DNA of 64,000 nt from Microvirga zambiensis WSM3693 (GCF_016735695.1 NZ_JAERQD010000009.1:62001-126000), one strand, 5' to 3'; shown: positions 9,426 to 18,759, counted from the stretch's first letter. Notes: generated from the sequence alone by a model not told the origin. Program-made: numbers and translations.

Positions 9426-10693
9426 CGGATCGCCTCGACCAGCGCCGCATCCGGAAAACAGGTCTCGTCACGCCGGCTCTTCGCCTGCCATTGGCCGATG
9501 GCGGTGCGGGTGGCGAAGCCGACGAGGCCGTCCACCTTGCCGACATCGTAGCCCTGCCCCTTCAGCCGCTCCTGCATGGCCTGGATATGGCCGCGCCTCA
9601 GGCTGTCCACCGGCCGCCACTGGCCCGCAAAGGCCGAGGCGCCGCGCATGCGGTCGGCGAGGTGGCCGATGAAGAGCGCGTAGAGATCGGATTCGTTGTA
9701 CTGCTTGAGCACGTAAAAGTTCTCGGAGACCAGGAAGGCCGGTCCGAGGCGGCCCGCAGGCATCACCAGGAAGGCGGTCGCATTGCCGCTCCAATCAGGC
9801 AAGGCGCCGCCGCCGACGGGCGTCACGCCGAGCCGCCGCCATTCCTGCATGGGCCTGCCCTGCCGTGGACCTTCGAGCGTGCAGGAAACGGCCTGCGGCA
9901 GGCTCACCTCGACACCCCAGGGCACATCCGGTTTCCAACCGTGCTCGCGCAGATAATTCGCGATGGAGGCGAGGCTGTCGGGCACCGATTTCCAGACATC
10001 CCGCCGCCCGTCCGCATCCGCATCGACCGCGTAGCGCAGGAATTTCGACGGGAGAAATTGCGGCTGGCCCATGGCGCCGGCCCAGGACGACAGCAGGGTC
10101 TCGCCGGAAAAATGATCCTCTTCGAGGATCACGAGAGCCGCGAGAAGCTCCGGGTAATACAGCGCGCGGCGACGCCCCATGAAGGCCTGCGTGGCCAGAA
10201 CCCGCAGAGCCTGGTGCTGCGGCGCGACGCGGCCGAAATGCGATTCCCGCCCCCAGATCGCGACGACGATTTCCCGCGGCACCCTGTATCGTTTCTCGAT
10301 GCCGTCGAGCGTGTCGGTCCATCGCCGGAGAAGGTCGCGCCCGGTCTTTGCAAGGGAGGCGAGCTGAGCTTCGGCGAAATAGCGCCCCGGTCGCTGGAAT
10401 TCCGCCTGCCGCTGATCGTCGGGCGGAGCCGTCGTGCCGGGCGGCTGAAGTTCCGGGAGGTCCCAGGCGAGCCCGATCGCCGACAGGTTACGTTCAAAGG
10501 TCTCCCGCGAGACGCCCTGCTTCTGCGCATCGGGCCAAACCGTTTGCGCAAGCCAGTCCCGGAATTGCGCCTCGGTGGCTGAGCGCGCGTCCTGTGCGTG
10601 GAGCGTCCAGGCTCCTGGGATCGGCAGGCCACAAGCCACGAGAGCCATGAGAACAGCGGCCACGAAACGGGTGAAACTGTGGGGCAAGGGCAT
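9422..10693 (-). CDS. Lytic murein transglycosylase, MltB type with peptidoglycan-binding domain (423 aa)
   Basis: Periplasmic enzyme that cleaves the MurNAc-GlcNAc bond to give 1,6-anhydromuropeptides. A signal peptide covers about residues 1-34 (VAAVLMALVACGLPIPGAWTLHAQ). The SLT_2/MltB domain contains the catalytic glutamate in IWGRESHFG and the typical AGAMGQPQFLPSKFL and DVWKSVPDSLASIANYL segments. The last 70 residues form a PG_binding_1 domain (MQERLKGQGYDVGKVDGLVG). The domain set and length are typical of the alphaproteobacterial family. No lipobox is visible, so it is probably soluble periplasmic rather than a lipoprotein. Confidence 0.94.
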   Translation of the reverse strand: MPLPHSFTRFVAAVLMALVACGLPIPGAWTLHAQDARSATEAQFRDWLAQTVWPDAQKQGVSRETFERNLSAIGLAWDLPELQPPGTTAPPDDQRQAEFQRPGRYFAEAQLASLAKTGRDLLRRWTDTLDGIEKRYRVPREIVVAIWGRESHFGRVAPQHQALRVLATQAFMGRRRALYYPELLAALVILEEDHFSGETLLSSWAGAMGQPQFLPSKFLRYAVDADADGRRDVWKSVPDSLASIANYLREHGWKPDVPWGVEVSLPQAVSCTLEGPRQGRPMQEWRRLGVTPVGGGALPDWSGNATAFLVMPAGRLGPAFLVSENFYVLKQYNESDLYALFIGHLADRMRGASAFAGQWRPVDSLRRGHIQAMQERLKGQGYDVGKVDGLVGFATRTAIGQWQAKSRRDETCFPDAALVEAIR

Positions 10694-11115
10694 GGCGGAA
10701 ATCTAAAGCATTGGGCTGACCTGGCAAAGCGCCGCCTCGCTCCCGCCCTACTTCGCACGATGACCGAGGATGCCCCCTGAAGGCCGAGCTTCAGATTACC
10801 CTGAGACCCCATCCTGAGGAGGTCACGGAGTGACCGTCTCGAAGGAGGTTCCAGAGAGCACTGGAAACGCCCTCGTCCTTCGAGACGGGTCGCTCCTCAG
10901 AGGCTGGCTCATAAATCTCTCACCTCATCCTGAGGAGCCACGCAGTGGCGTCTCGAAGGATCGTCCAGTGGTCTCTGGAGACGCCCTCGTCCTTCGAGAC
11001 GCCGCCTGCGGCGGCCCTCAGGATGAGGGCTTCGGGGGGCGGAATCCCTTTATGAGCCAGCCTCTCAGGATGAGGGCTAGGGGGAATCCCTTGCCGGCCC
11101 AGCCTCTCGCGAATT
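10694..11115. other. 422-bp intergenic region, mostly repeat array
   Basis: No gene seen. About two thirds is the palindromic repeat array at 10809-11077. The rest (10694-10808) shows no coding signal, RNA gene or terminator that I can defend. Confidence 0.6.
10809..11077. repeat. Array of palindromic repeats (CTCATCCTGAGGAG / TCTCGAAGGA family)
   Basis: Units built from CATCCTGAGGAG ... GTCTCGAAGGA occur at 10809-10846 and 10923-10961. Reverse-complement counterparts CCTTCGAGACG ... CTCAGGATGAGG occur at 10871-10900, 10984-11029 and 11061-11076. Paired units can fold into long stem-loops. Such interspersed palindromes are common between genes of Hyphomicrobiales genomes. Their mobility and function here are unknown. 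Confidence 0.85.
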
Positions 11116-11475
11116 CTACGGGCGCGGGAGCTTGCAGGCGTCGAGCGCGGAGAGGGCCTTGGCGCGGGCGGTGTCGTTGAACACGCCGGTGTCGCGATAG
11201 GCCTGCACCTCCTCGGGGCTGAGCGCGCGCATCGTGCGGCCGGCATAGCAGTCGCAGGGAGACTTCAGGGAAGCCTCGCTGACGCCGCTCCGGCTCCTCG
11301 CCTGGACGACGGTGCAGGCCTGGCTGACGCGGGCGCGCAGTTGGGCCATGCTCTCGGTCTTGAGCGCCGGATCGGGCTGGTACTGCGTCGGCATGTTGGA
11401 AGCGGCAGCGAAGGCTGCGGTCGCACCGACGGACATGGCGGCTGCGGCGAGCACCGCACGGACGGTCGAGATCAT
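11116..11475 (-). CDS. Small exported protein with conserved cysteines (119 aa)
   Basis: A signal peptide is clear in the first 24 residues (VRAVLAAAAMSVGATAAFAA). The mature part has four cysteines, in SQACTVV, SPCDCYAG and DACKLPRP, suggesting two disulfides in the periplasm. GGGGAG precedes the ATG. The arrangement C...CDCYAGRTMRALSPEEVQAYRDTGVFND is of a kind I have seen in rhizobial hypothetical proteins, but I cannot name a function. It stands alone between the repeat array and the molybdopterin oxidoreductase. Confidence 0.7.
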   Translation of the reverse strand: MISTVRAVLAAAAMSVGATAAFAAASNMPTQYQPDPALKTESMAQLRARVSQACTVVQARSRSGVSEASLKSPCDCYAGRTMRALSPEEVQAYRDTGVFNDTARAKALSALDACKLPRP

Positions 11476-11593
11476 GGATAGCTCCCCGAGGAGGAAATCA
11501 CGTTCGGGATTTTAGAATAGGCTTGACCGTTCAGGATCAAGTGGGAGCTGCAGATAGGCTTAAGAAGGTCTGACCGGCGTCGTGATCAGCCTC

Positions 11594-11685
11594 ACGTCAT
11601 CACCGGCCTTGTGCCGGTGATCCCGATCAAGAAAAGCGCAGGGCTTCACATGATCGGGATGGCCGGGACAGGCCCGGCCATGACG
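11594..11685. repeat. Palindromic intergenic element, copy 1
   Basis: About 92 bp with left arm ACGTCATCACCGGC...GTGCCGGTGATCCCGATC, a short centre AAGAAAAGCGCAGGGCTTCA, and right arm TGATCGGGATGGCCGGGACAGGCCCGGCCATGACG. Each arm is itself a hairpin and the outer ends are complementary (ACGTCATG/CATGACGT type). Other copies start near 13987, 18626, 23426, 30479, 30961 and 36211. Confidence 0.85.
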
Positions 11686-11712
11686 GGCAGATATTTACTC
11701 TCCCTCTCAAGA

Positions 11713-13866
11713 TCAGCCGACAAGCGCCTCATCCCGCAGGCGTTTTCGGGCGATTGGGGGCTCAAGTGAGGGATCGAGATCCGCCTTCTCCAGCGCCACC
11801 CGATTGTCGTGGAAAGCCGCGCCGCCATAGGGGGCGACCTGGTCGCCGCCGGTCAGCGTGTTGATGCCGCGCCCGAAGGGGTGGGCGGCGTTGGGCCAGA
11901 TGCCCTCGGCGATGAGCACGCCGCGGCGCACGCCGTCGAACAGCCTGGCGCGCAAAAAGACCTCGCCGCGATGGTTCTTCAGCTTCACCCAATCGCCCGC
12001 GGCGATGCCCTGCGGCTCGGCATCGAGCGGGTGGATCATCACCTCGGGCCGGCGTTCCTTCTCGAGGGATGTCGGCGTCTCGGTGAAGCTGGAATTGAGG
12101 AAGTTGCGGGCCGGGCTAGTGGCGAGGCGGAACGGATGCTCTTCGGTCGCCGCCTCGATCACGCCCCAATGGTCCGGGAAGGCCGGCATGCTCGCCCAGG
12201 GCCCCATGGCGCCGTTGTTGTAGGACGGCACCTTGGTCCAGTCGGGCTTGAAGCGGAACTTGCCGTCGGGATAGCCGAAACCGTTGAGGAAATGCGCCTC
12301 CTCGAAGGGCGGCTGCGCATCGAAATGGACATGCGCTTCGAGGTTCTCGAGCGAGCCCCAGCCGGAATTCCGCAGCGTCCAGTCGATGATCTCGCGCGGC
12401 TCCATGGCAAAGCCGCGATGCTCGGCGCCGATCCGCTCGGCGAGGCCGCGAAACACCTCGTGATTCGAGCGGCATTCGCCAGGCGGGTCGATGAGCTTCG
12501 GCCCGACCTGGAAATGCTGGTGCCCACCGCCGGAATAGAGATCGTCGTGCTCCATGAACATGGTCGCGGGCAGCACGATGTCGGCCATCAGCGCCGTCTC
12601 GGTCATGAACTGCTCGTGGACGCAGACGAAGAGGTCGTCGCGGGCAAATCCCCGCTTCACCTTTTCCTGCTCCGGCGCCACGGAGACCGGGTTGGTGTTC
12701 TGGATCAGCATCGCCTTGACGGGCGGCCCGTCATAGAGCGCCTCAGCGTCGCCGGTGAGAACGCGGCCGATCTGCGACTGGTCGAGGATGCGGATGTTCT
12801 TGTCGATGGCGTCGTGGCCTTCGATCAGCCCCTTGTTCCAGTGGAAGATGCCGCTGTTGGAATGAAACGCACCGCCGCCTTCATGCCGCCATGCCCCCGT
12901 CACCGCCGGGATCGAGGCCGCCGCATGCATGTTGACCACGCCGTTGCGCTGACGCCCGAAGCCGTAGCCGAGACGAAAGTAAGTGCGCTTCGTCGTGCCC
13001 ACGAGCCCGGCGAAGGCCTCGATCTCCTCCACCGGCAGGCCGGTGATGGCGGAAGCCCATTGCGGATCGCGGCTCTTCAGATGCTCCGCGAGTTCGTGCG
13101 GATGGTCGGTATAGCGCTCGAGATAATCCCAATCCGCAAGACCGTCGCGGAAGAGAATGTGCATGACGGCGCAGGCGAGCGCTCCGTCGGTTCCGGGCTT
13201 CACGAGCAGGGCCATGTCGGCCTGCTTCATGGTGGCGTTCTGGTAGATGTCGATGGCGACGATCTTGGCGCCGCGCTCCTTGCGGGCCTTCATCGCGTGG
13301 GTCATCACGTTGACCTGCGTGTGAACCGGATTCGTGCCCCAGATCACGATGCAGTCGGAGACCGCCATCTCGCGCGGATCGGCGCCGCGCAGATGGCCCG
13401 TGCCGGCGACATAGCCGGTCCAGCTCATGGCGGTGCAGATGGTGGAATACTGGCCGGAATATTTCTTCACATGGCGCAGGCGGTTGATGCCGTCGCGCAT
13501 CACGAAGCCCATGGTGCCGGCGTAGTAATAGGGCCAGACGGATTCGGTGCCGAACTCCCTCTCCGCCTCCAGGAACTTTTGGGCCACGATGTCGAGCGCC
13601 TCGTCCCAGGAGATGCGCTCGAACTGGCCCGAGCCCTTCGGGCCGGTGCGCTTCAAGGGGTGGAGCAGCCGGTCTGGGTTGTGGATGCGCTCCGCATAGC
13701 GCGCCACTTTGGCGCAGATCACGCCCGCCGTGTAGCTGTTGGTCTTCGCCCCGTGCACCCGCCCGATGGTTCGCCCGTCGATCACCTCCACATCGAGGGA
13801 GCAGACGGAGGGGCAATCATGCGGGCAGACGGAGGCGCGGCGTTCGATGCGGGGAGCTTGGTTCAT
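11713..13866 (-). CDS. Molybdopterin-dependent oxidoreductase with N-terminal [4Fe-4S] site (717 aa)
   Basis: Member of the DMSO reductase superfamily. C14, C18 and C22 (CPHDCPSVC) plus C51 fit the N-terminal iron-sulfur cluster. The Mo-bis-MGD binding core follows, with SDCIVIWGTNPVHTQ and KIVAIDIYQNATMKQAD, and a molydopterin dinucleotide-binding domain forms the C-terminus (about residues 590-700). I chose ATG 13866 (MNQAPRIERRAS); the longer frame to 14094 would be encoded by a palindromic repeat. There is no Tat signal, so it is probably cytoplasmic. No electron-transfer subunit or cofactor gene is adjacent, so the substrate cannot be inferred; formate dehydrogenase-like or S/N-oxide reductase roles are possible. 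Confidence 0.88.
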   Translation of the reverse strand: MNQAPRIERRASVCPHDCPSVCSLDVEVIDGRTIGRVHGAKTNSYTAGVICAKVARYAERIHNPDRLLHPLKRTGPKGSGQFERISWDEALDIVAQKFLEAEREFGTESVWPYYYAGTMGFVMRDGINRLRHVKKYSGQYSTICTAMSWTGYVAGTGHLRGADPREMAVSDCIVIWGTNPVHTQVNVMTHAMKARKERGAKIVAIDIYQNATMKQADMALLVKPGTDGALACAVMHILFRDGLADWDYLERYTDHPHELAEHLKSRDPQWASAITGLPVEEIEAFAGLVGTTKRTYFRLGYGFGRQRNGVVNMHAAASIPAVTGAWRHEGGGAFHSNSGIFHWNKGLIEGHDAIDKNIRILDQSQIGRVLTGDAEALYDGPPVKAMLIQNTNPVSVAPEQEKVKRGFARDDLFVCVHEQFMTETALMADIVLPATMFMEHDDLYSGGGHQHFQVGPKLIDPPGECRSNHEVFRGLAERIGAEHRGFAMEPREIIDWTLRNSGWGSLENLEAHVHFDAQPPFEEAHFLNGFGYPDGKFRFKPDWTKVPSYNNGAMGPWASMPAFPDHWGVIEAATEEHPFRLATSPARNFLNSSFTETPTSLEKERRPEVMIHPLDAEPQGIAAGDWVKLKNHRGEVFLRARLFDGVRRGVLIAEGIWPNAAHPFGRGINTLTGGDQVAPYGGAAFHDNRVALEKADLDPSLEPPIARKRLRDEALVG

Positions 13867-13986
13867 GGCGGGCGCATGATGGGGGAAAGGGCCGGAAATG
13901 AAAAGGCCGTCAATCTGCCCTCCCCCTCGCGGGGGATCGAAGGCCGGGTCGGACAGTCGGAGCGCCGTGCTTCGCAACGCTCTCGC

Positions 13987-14077
13987 CGTCATCACCGGCC
14001 TCGTGCCGGTGATCCCGATACATGAAGCGCTGCGCTTTTCCTGATCGGGATGGCCGGGACAGGCCCGGCCATGACGT
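13987..14077. repeat. Palindromic intergenic element, copy 2
   Basis: Same family as the element at 11594: GTCATCACCGGCCTCGTGCC...GATCCCGATA, a short centre, then CTGATCGGGATGGCCGGGAC...GGCCATGACGTGG. It lies in the gap between the molybdopterin oxidoreductase and the RTX gene. Confidence 0.85.
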
Positions 14078-14119
14078 GGCACGCGCAGCGGCAATCGCTC
14101 GCCCTGTTGCGCGCGCCTC

Positions 14120-17100
14120 TCAGATGACGAAGAAATCCGCTGCCGTCATCTTGAGGCTCTTCTTCAGGATCGCGATCTCGACCTGCGCTTTGCGGCCCGT
14201 GCCGTCCTCGTCGTAGAACAGCTTTCCGGTCGCCTTGTCGTAGACGATGCGGTCGTCGCGGTCATGGGCCGCCTTGCCGGCATGGAAGAAACCGGCCTTC
14301 ATCTTCACAGGCATCTCCGGCGTGCCCTTGCCGATCGTCTTGAAGACCGCGTTGTCGAGCCAGATCGAATCGTCCTTGACCGAGAAATCCTTGATCGTGT
14401 CGACATTCGTCTTCTTGTTGGGCCTGGTGTCGAACACGAAGACGTCGCGGCCGCCATCGCCGCGCAGAATGTCCTTGCCGAGCCGGCCCGCGAGGATGTC
14501 GGCGCCGGCCCCGCCGGAGAGCACGTCCGCCGCGCTGCCGCCGACGATGCGGTCGTCGGAGCCGCTGCCGGCGGTGCGCTCCGGGTTGACGTCCTCGACA
14601 TTCACCGTGACGACGCGGTCGTTGAAGAGACCGCCCGCATCGGTGGCGCGGATGGTGAAGGTGTAGGAGCGCGTCTGCTCGTAATCGAGCAGGATGCCGT
14701 TCTGCACCACGAGCTGATCGCCGCTGATCGCGAATAAGCCCTGCGGCGCACCGATCAGCGCATAGGTGAGCGTGTCGCCGCCATTGGGATCGCCCGCCGA
14801 GAGCCTTCCGACCGGCGTGCCGGGATCGGACAGCTCCTTCAAGCCGCTGCCGACGAGATCCGGCACGGCCGGGGCGCGGTTGGCGGTGGCAATGTGGACG
14901 GTGAGTGTACCGGGCGTCGTTGCCAAGCCGTCCGACACCGAGATGGCGAAGGTGGTGGACTCCACATCGCCGACCGGATCGCTGCGATCGCGCGCATCGA
15001 ATTGAAGGCCCTTCAGCGCGTCGGTCGCGGCGCCGGCGCTGCCGCTGAAGGTGAAGATTCCCCTCTCGGCATTGTAGCGGCCGCCTTTGGTCGCGACGAG
15101 CACTCCCTTGGCCTTGTCGTCGAGGGTCACGGTCACCGTCAGCGTATGGCCGTTCGCATCGTTTACCGACGCATCGGCAAACAGCGACAAGAGGCCCGTG
15201 TCCACGCCGGTCGGAGCCGGCGGCAGGATCAGAGTCGGCGGCGAGTTCCCGAATTCGACGGTCAAATTCGATGCGCTCGCGCCGCCGCCTGCATTGGCAA
15301 GCGTAATCACGATGTCACGCGGGCGGTTCAGTGACGTCCCGTGATGCTCGTACGTGAGGACATGCAGGAGGGCCTCGACGTGTGCCGCCGTAGCACCCTC
15401 GTCGAAGGCGATTGACAATCCGGCAGGGCCGCCATCGGCTGTGATCGTGCCGATCGCCGCCCCTTCGACCGATACCACGCTGCCGATGGTCACGCCGTTC
15501 GAGAGCGTCACCGGCGAGCCATCGCCGACATCGATGCCGAGACCGTCCTCATCGGCGTCGCGATTGGTGATGATCACGGTCAGCGTGTCGAAACGCCCGG
15601 TGGCGTCCTGTACCGTCGCGTCTCCGCCGCGATCGAGACGCACTCTACCTCCGGCCACCACCGAGACTTCGTCGCCATTGAGTCCACCGACATCGGGCGC
15701 GCCGGACCGGTAAGTGACGCCATCGGCGATGATCACGTCGATGCCCTGGCGGAAGAGCTGCAACCGCTCGTCCTGGCTGAACGCTCCGACCGTGAGCTCG
15801 ACGGTCGTTCCGTCCTGCGTCGCATGCATCAGAAGCGCCATCGGAATCTCGTCGACGAGAACCCTTGCATTTGCCGCACCCAAGACAACGCGCCCGATTT
15901 TTTCGAGGGTCTTGGCCGTGAGGTCATATGATTGGAGGCTGCTGTTCAGTTCGAGCGTGTTCCGGCCGTCCCCGCCGTCGATGAGGGTGAAGCCGGCCAG
16001 GCGTGCTGCATCGCTGACGATCACATCGTCGCCGCTCGAGCCGATCAGCCGCTCGACACTCTCGATGCTGATCGTTGCCGAAAGATCGATGCGGCCGGCC
16101 CGCATCACCTGCATCGTGTCGGTGCCGCCATGCCCGGCGATCACGTCGGAAGCGAGCCCGTCCGGATCGACCTCGAGGATGTCGTCAACCGCCGTGCCGA
16201 TGGCGTATTCCCATGATGAGGAAAGAGCCGTACCTCCGGCCTTCCGGAAGGTGCGCTGTGATATTCCGCTCGACGTGCTGGTATCGGCGTTGTTGTCCTG
16301 CCATGTCACCACCCAGCCATCGGACAAGGCCGCCACGCTGGAATAGCGATTGGTGTTGCTGGCGTTGCGCGTCACGACGCGCAGGTCCGGCCCCATCGTC
16401 TCGCCGGACGCGTTGTAGTAGCGATGCGCGACTTCGGCACCGGTGCTCCACGTGATCACCCAGCCGCCGTCGGCGAGGGCAGCGATGCCGGGCGCCTCTT
16501 GCGTGCCGGTCGTGTATTGCGACACGAGTTCAGCTGGGCCCCGCGCGGTTCCGTTGCTGCTGAACCGCTGCTGATAGATGTCATAACCATTGGCGGCGGT
16601 CCCCGTCTGCCATGTCAGGACGAAGTCGCCGCCGGTGAGCGTGGCCACCTTCGGGCGGTTCTGTTCGACACCATCCCCAGCGCCGATGACCACGGGTGGG
16701 CCGGCGCGGTTGCGTCCGCTGTCGAAGCGCTGAACGATGATGTCCGCCTGGACGTCCCGATCGAAACCCGTACTCCAGGCCACGACCCAGCCGCCGCCGG
16801 TGAGTGTCGCGATGCTGGAATAGTTTTCCCTGCGGTCGAAGGTCTGGTCCAGCGAGGTCACGGTTCCCGGCGTGGCACTTGCCGAGCTGTAGTGCTGCTG
16901 CATGATGTCGACCGGCCAGCCGCCCGACCATGTCACCATCCAGCCGCCGTTCGGCAGGCCTGCGATGGCCAGGTTGGCGAAGCCCGGTGTCACCGGGTTG
17001 GAGCCGTAGACAGGCAACGTCGCTCCGGCGACGCCGTCAAAACTGTAGCGCTGCTGGGTCACCTCGTAGTATTTGAGATCCTGCCAAGCGATCACCCAGC

Positions 17101-17362
17101 CGCCATCCGTGAGCGCAGCAACGACCGGGGGATTTTGCTCGCCCGCCGTAGCGTCGTTCACGGGGATGTCACTGGCGTATAGGCGCGTCCCCTGCGCGTC
17201 GAAGCGCTGCATGTAGATGCCGGTGCCTTCGGAATCCTGGCCCTGCCAGGCCACCACCCAGCCGCCATCGTTCAGCCGGGCGACGCTCGGACGGCTCTGG
17301 TCGCCCGCGGTGATGGTATTGACCCGCGTTTCGGCCCCGGCCCGATAGATGGTGAAAGCCAT
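14120..17362 (-). CDS. Large RTX protein with seven-fold N-terminal repeat and cadherin-like domain (1080 aa)
   Basis: Predicted type I-secreted, calcium-binding surface or extracellular protein with no N-terminal signal peptide. Residues 1-400 carry seven copies of a roughly 50-residue unit ending in (D/N)GGW(V/M)(V/I)(A/T)W(Q/S), which suggests a seven-bladed propeller. A middle region (about 400-860) has beta-rich Ig/cadherin-like segments. A cadherin-like unit with LLDYEQTRSYTFTIRATDAGG lies near residue 900. RTX nonapeptides (GGSAADVLSGGAGADIL...GGRDVF) cover about 928-973, and a 107-residue C-terminal module ends in AADFFVI. AGGGGGA precedes the ATG. The C-module recurs in the proteins at 37168 and 42384. 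No secretion genes are adjacent. Confidence 0.85.
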   Translation of the reverse strand: MAFTIYRAGAETRVNTITAGDQSRPSVARLNDGGWVVAWQGQDSEGTGIYMQRFDAQGTRLYASDIPVNDATAGEQNPPVVAALTDGGWVIAWQDLKYYEVTQQRYSFDGVAGATLPVYGSNPVTPGFANLAIAGLPNGGWMVTWSGGWPVDIMQQHYSSASATPGTVTSLDQTFDRRENYSSIATLTGGGWVVAWSTGFDRDVQADIIVQRFDSGRNRAGPPVVIGAGDGVEQNRPKVATLTGGDFVLTWQTGTAANGYDIYQQRFSSNGTARGPAELVSQYTTGTQEAPGIAALADGGWVITWSTGAEVAHRYYNASGETMGPDLRVVTRNASNTNRYSSVAALSDGWVVTWQDNNADTSTSSGISQRTFRKAGGTALSSSWEYAIGTAVDDILEVDPDGLASDVIAGHGGTDTMQVMRAGRIDLSATISIESVERLIGSSGDDVIVSDAARLAGFTLIDGGDGRNTLELNSSLQSYDLTAKTLEKIGRVVLGAANARVLVDEIPMALLMHATQDGTTVELTVGAFSQDERLQLFRQGIDVIIADGVTYRSGAPDVGGLNGDEVSVVAGGRVRLDRGGDATVQDATGRFDTLTVIITNRDADEDGLGIDVGDGSPVTLSNGVTIGSVVSVEGAAIGTITADGGPAGLSIAFDEGATAAHVEALLHVLTYEHHGTSLNRPRDIVITLANAGGGASASNLTVEFGNSPPTLILPPAPTGVDTGLLSLFADASVNDANGHTLTVTVTLDDKAKGVLVATKGGRYNAERGIFTFSGSAGAATDALKGLQFDARDRSDPVGDVESTTFAISVSDGLATTPGTLTVHIATANRAPAVPDLVGSGLKELSDPGTPVGRLSAGDPNGGDTLTYALIGAPQGLFAISGDQLVVQNGILLDYEQTRSYTFTIRATDAGGLFNDRVVTVNVEDVNPERTAGSGSDDRIVGGSAADVLSGGAGADILAGRLGKDILRGDGGRDVFVFDTRPNKKTNVDTIKDFSVKDDSIWLDNAVFKTIGKGTPEMPVKMKAGFFHAGKAAHDRDDRIVYDKATGKLFYDEDGTGRKAQVEIAILKKSLKMTAADFFVI

Positions 17363-17452
17363 TGATCCCCCTGATGCCCGGGGCAGGCAGCCCCATAAGT
17401 CCGGGAGATCGTTTGCACGCCTACCCGCACGTCATGGGCTCAAATTATTGGA

Positions 17453-17458
17453 ATTATA
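17453..17458 (-). promoter_or_regulatory. Possible -10 element upstream of the RTX gene
   Basis: Minus-strand TATAAT sits in an isolated AT-rich patch (17440-17467) about 90 bp before the RTX start. No good -35 hexamer lies at 17 bp, so this is weak evidence. Confidence 0.3.
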
Positions 17459-17549
17459 TATCATAACAAGCAGTAAGTGGCATCGATCCGGCGGGAGTGC
17501 GCGATTTGACCCCCTGGGGGCGAAAAATGCGGGCGAGGCCTCACAACGG

Positions 17550-17572
17550 AAAAGGCCGCCCGAAGGCGGCCT
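17550..17572 (-). terminator. Rho-independent terminator of ndk
   Basis: On the minus strand, AGGCCGCC-TTCG-GGCGGCCT is a perfect 8-bp stem with a tetraloop, followed by TTTTCC. It lies just beyond the ndk stop. Confidence 0.85.
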
Positions 17573-17603
17573 GAACGCTGGAGGCGATAGGGCCCGAAGG
17601 CGC

Positions 17604-18026
17604 TTACCCGACGATCTCGTTGCCCGAGAAGAACTGGGCGATCTCGATCTTGGCGTTGTCCTGGCTGTCGGAGCCGTGGACCGAGTTCTCGCCGATGGAC
17701 TTGGCGTAGAGCTTGCGGATCGTGCCCTCGGCGGCGCTCTCAGGGTTGGTGGCGCCCATGATCTCGCGGTAGCGCAGGACGGCGTTCTCGCCTTCGAGCA
17801 CCTGCACGACGACCGGAGCGGAGATCATGAAATCCACCAGCTCGCCGAAGAAGGGACGCTCCTTGTGGACCGCGTAGAAGGTCTCGGCCTCGCGGCGGCT
17901 CATCAGGATGCGCTTCTGAGCGACGATGCGCAGGCCAGCCTGCTCGATGACCGCGTTGACGGCGCCGGTGAGGTTACGCTCGGTCGCGTCGGGCTTGATG
18001 ATGGAGAAAGTGCGCTCGATGGCCAT
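17604..18026 (-). CDS. ndk: Nucleoside diphosphate kinase (140 aa)
   Basis: Transfers the terminal phosphate between nucleoside di- and triphosphates through a phosphohistidine. The N-terminus reads [20 protein letters not shown]. The active-site loop [16 protein letters not shown] holds the phosphorylated His, and the family's [12 protein letters not shown] substrate segment is intact. Length 140 is standard. It is a single gene with its own strong terminator downstream at 17550. Confidence 0.98.
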   Translation of the reverse strand: MAIERTFSIIKPDATERNLTGAVNAVIEQAGLRIVAQKRILMSRREAETFYAVHKERPFFGELVDFMISAPVVVQVLEGENAVLRYREIMGATNPESAAEGTIRKLYAKSIGENSVHGSDSQDNAKIEIAQFFSGNEIVG

Positions 18027-18176
18027 GACAGCTCGCTTTGAGGATTATGAGAAATGGTGAAGTGCGGCGCTTATAGCGGCGTGACCCTTAGGCCTCAAGC
18101 GCCTTTTGCCCCGGCTGCTTGGAAAGCTTAACCTGCTCCCCTAGTCTCTTGCCCGGTCGGTCTGGAGGAACGAGAA

Positions 18177-18581
18177 ATGAAGCAAGCGATCCTGGCGGCG
18201 TTCGGACTGATCGCGCTCGCCCTGCCCGCAAAGGCTCAGTCGGCCGATCCGAGCGGCACGTGGCTGACCCAGAGCGGCGATACCCGTGTGCGGATCGCCA
18301 GGTGCGGCACCGTCTATTGCGGCACCATCGTGACCTCCACCTACCAGAAGGACACGAACAATTCGGATCCTGCCTTGCGCGAGCGCCCCATTGTCGGCGT
18401 CCGGATGATCTGGGATGCCAAGCCGGAGGGCGACGGCCTCAGCGGCCAGCTCTACAATCCGCAGGACGGGCGAACCTATACGGGCAAGCTCAAGGTGATG
18501 ACCCCGACCACCCTGCAGCTCTCCGGCTGCGTCCTGGGCGGCCTGATCTGCCGGTCGCAGACCTGGACGAAGGTGAATTGA
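18177..18581 (+). CDS. DUF2147 exported protein (134 aa)
   Basis: Small periplasmic protein. A signal peptide covers residues 1-20 (MKQAILAAFGLIALALPAKA). The mature part begins DPSGTWLTQSGDTRVRIARC and contains GLSGQLYNPQDGRTYTGKLKV, both characteristic of DUF2147, whose members are small lipocalin-like beta-barrel proteins. It has cysteine pairs at CGTVYCG and at GCVLGGLICRS. GGAGG lies 9-10 nt before the ATG. It is monocistronic and divergent from ndk. The biochemical role is unknown. Confidence 0.88.
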   Translation: MKQAILAAFGLIALALPAKAQSADPSGTWLTQSGDTRVRIARCGTVYCGTIVTSTYQKDTNNSDPALRERPIVGVRMIWDAKPEGDGLSGQLYNPQDGRTYTGKLKVMTPTTLQLSGCVLGGLICRSQTWTKVN

Positions 18582-18625
18582 GCATGGGGCTGGAAAGTCG
18601 AGGCACTGCCCCTCATACTGCCTCC

Positions 18626-18720
18626 CACGTCATCACCGGCGTCGTGCCGGTGATCCCGATCCAGAAAAGCGCCGTGCCTCGCAGAATCGGGATGGCCGGC
18701 ACGAGGCCGGCCATGACGTG
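18626..18720. repeat. Palindromic intergenic element, copy 3
   Basis: CACGTCATCACCGGCGTCGTGCC...ATGGCCGGCACGAGGCC...CATGACGTG; the outermost 8 bases are perfectly complementary. Same family as the elements at 11594 and 13987. It separates the convergent DUF2147 and glutathione transferase genes. Confidence 0.88.
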
Positions 18721-18759
18721 AAGGTCTCATTCCGACCTTGCCTACTGACGCGCCGGATC

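Noticed and set aside
10694-11115. CRISPR array
   Set aside because: The repeats are palindromic and in alternating orientation with irregular spacing; there are no regular unique spacers and no cas genes.
11809-14025. 738-codon plus-strand frame opposite the molybdopterin oxidoreductase
   Set aside because: Antisense frame with no recognisable domain; the minus strand encodes conserved iron-sulfur and cofactor motifs.
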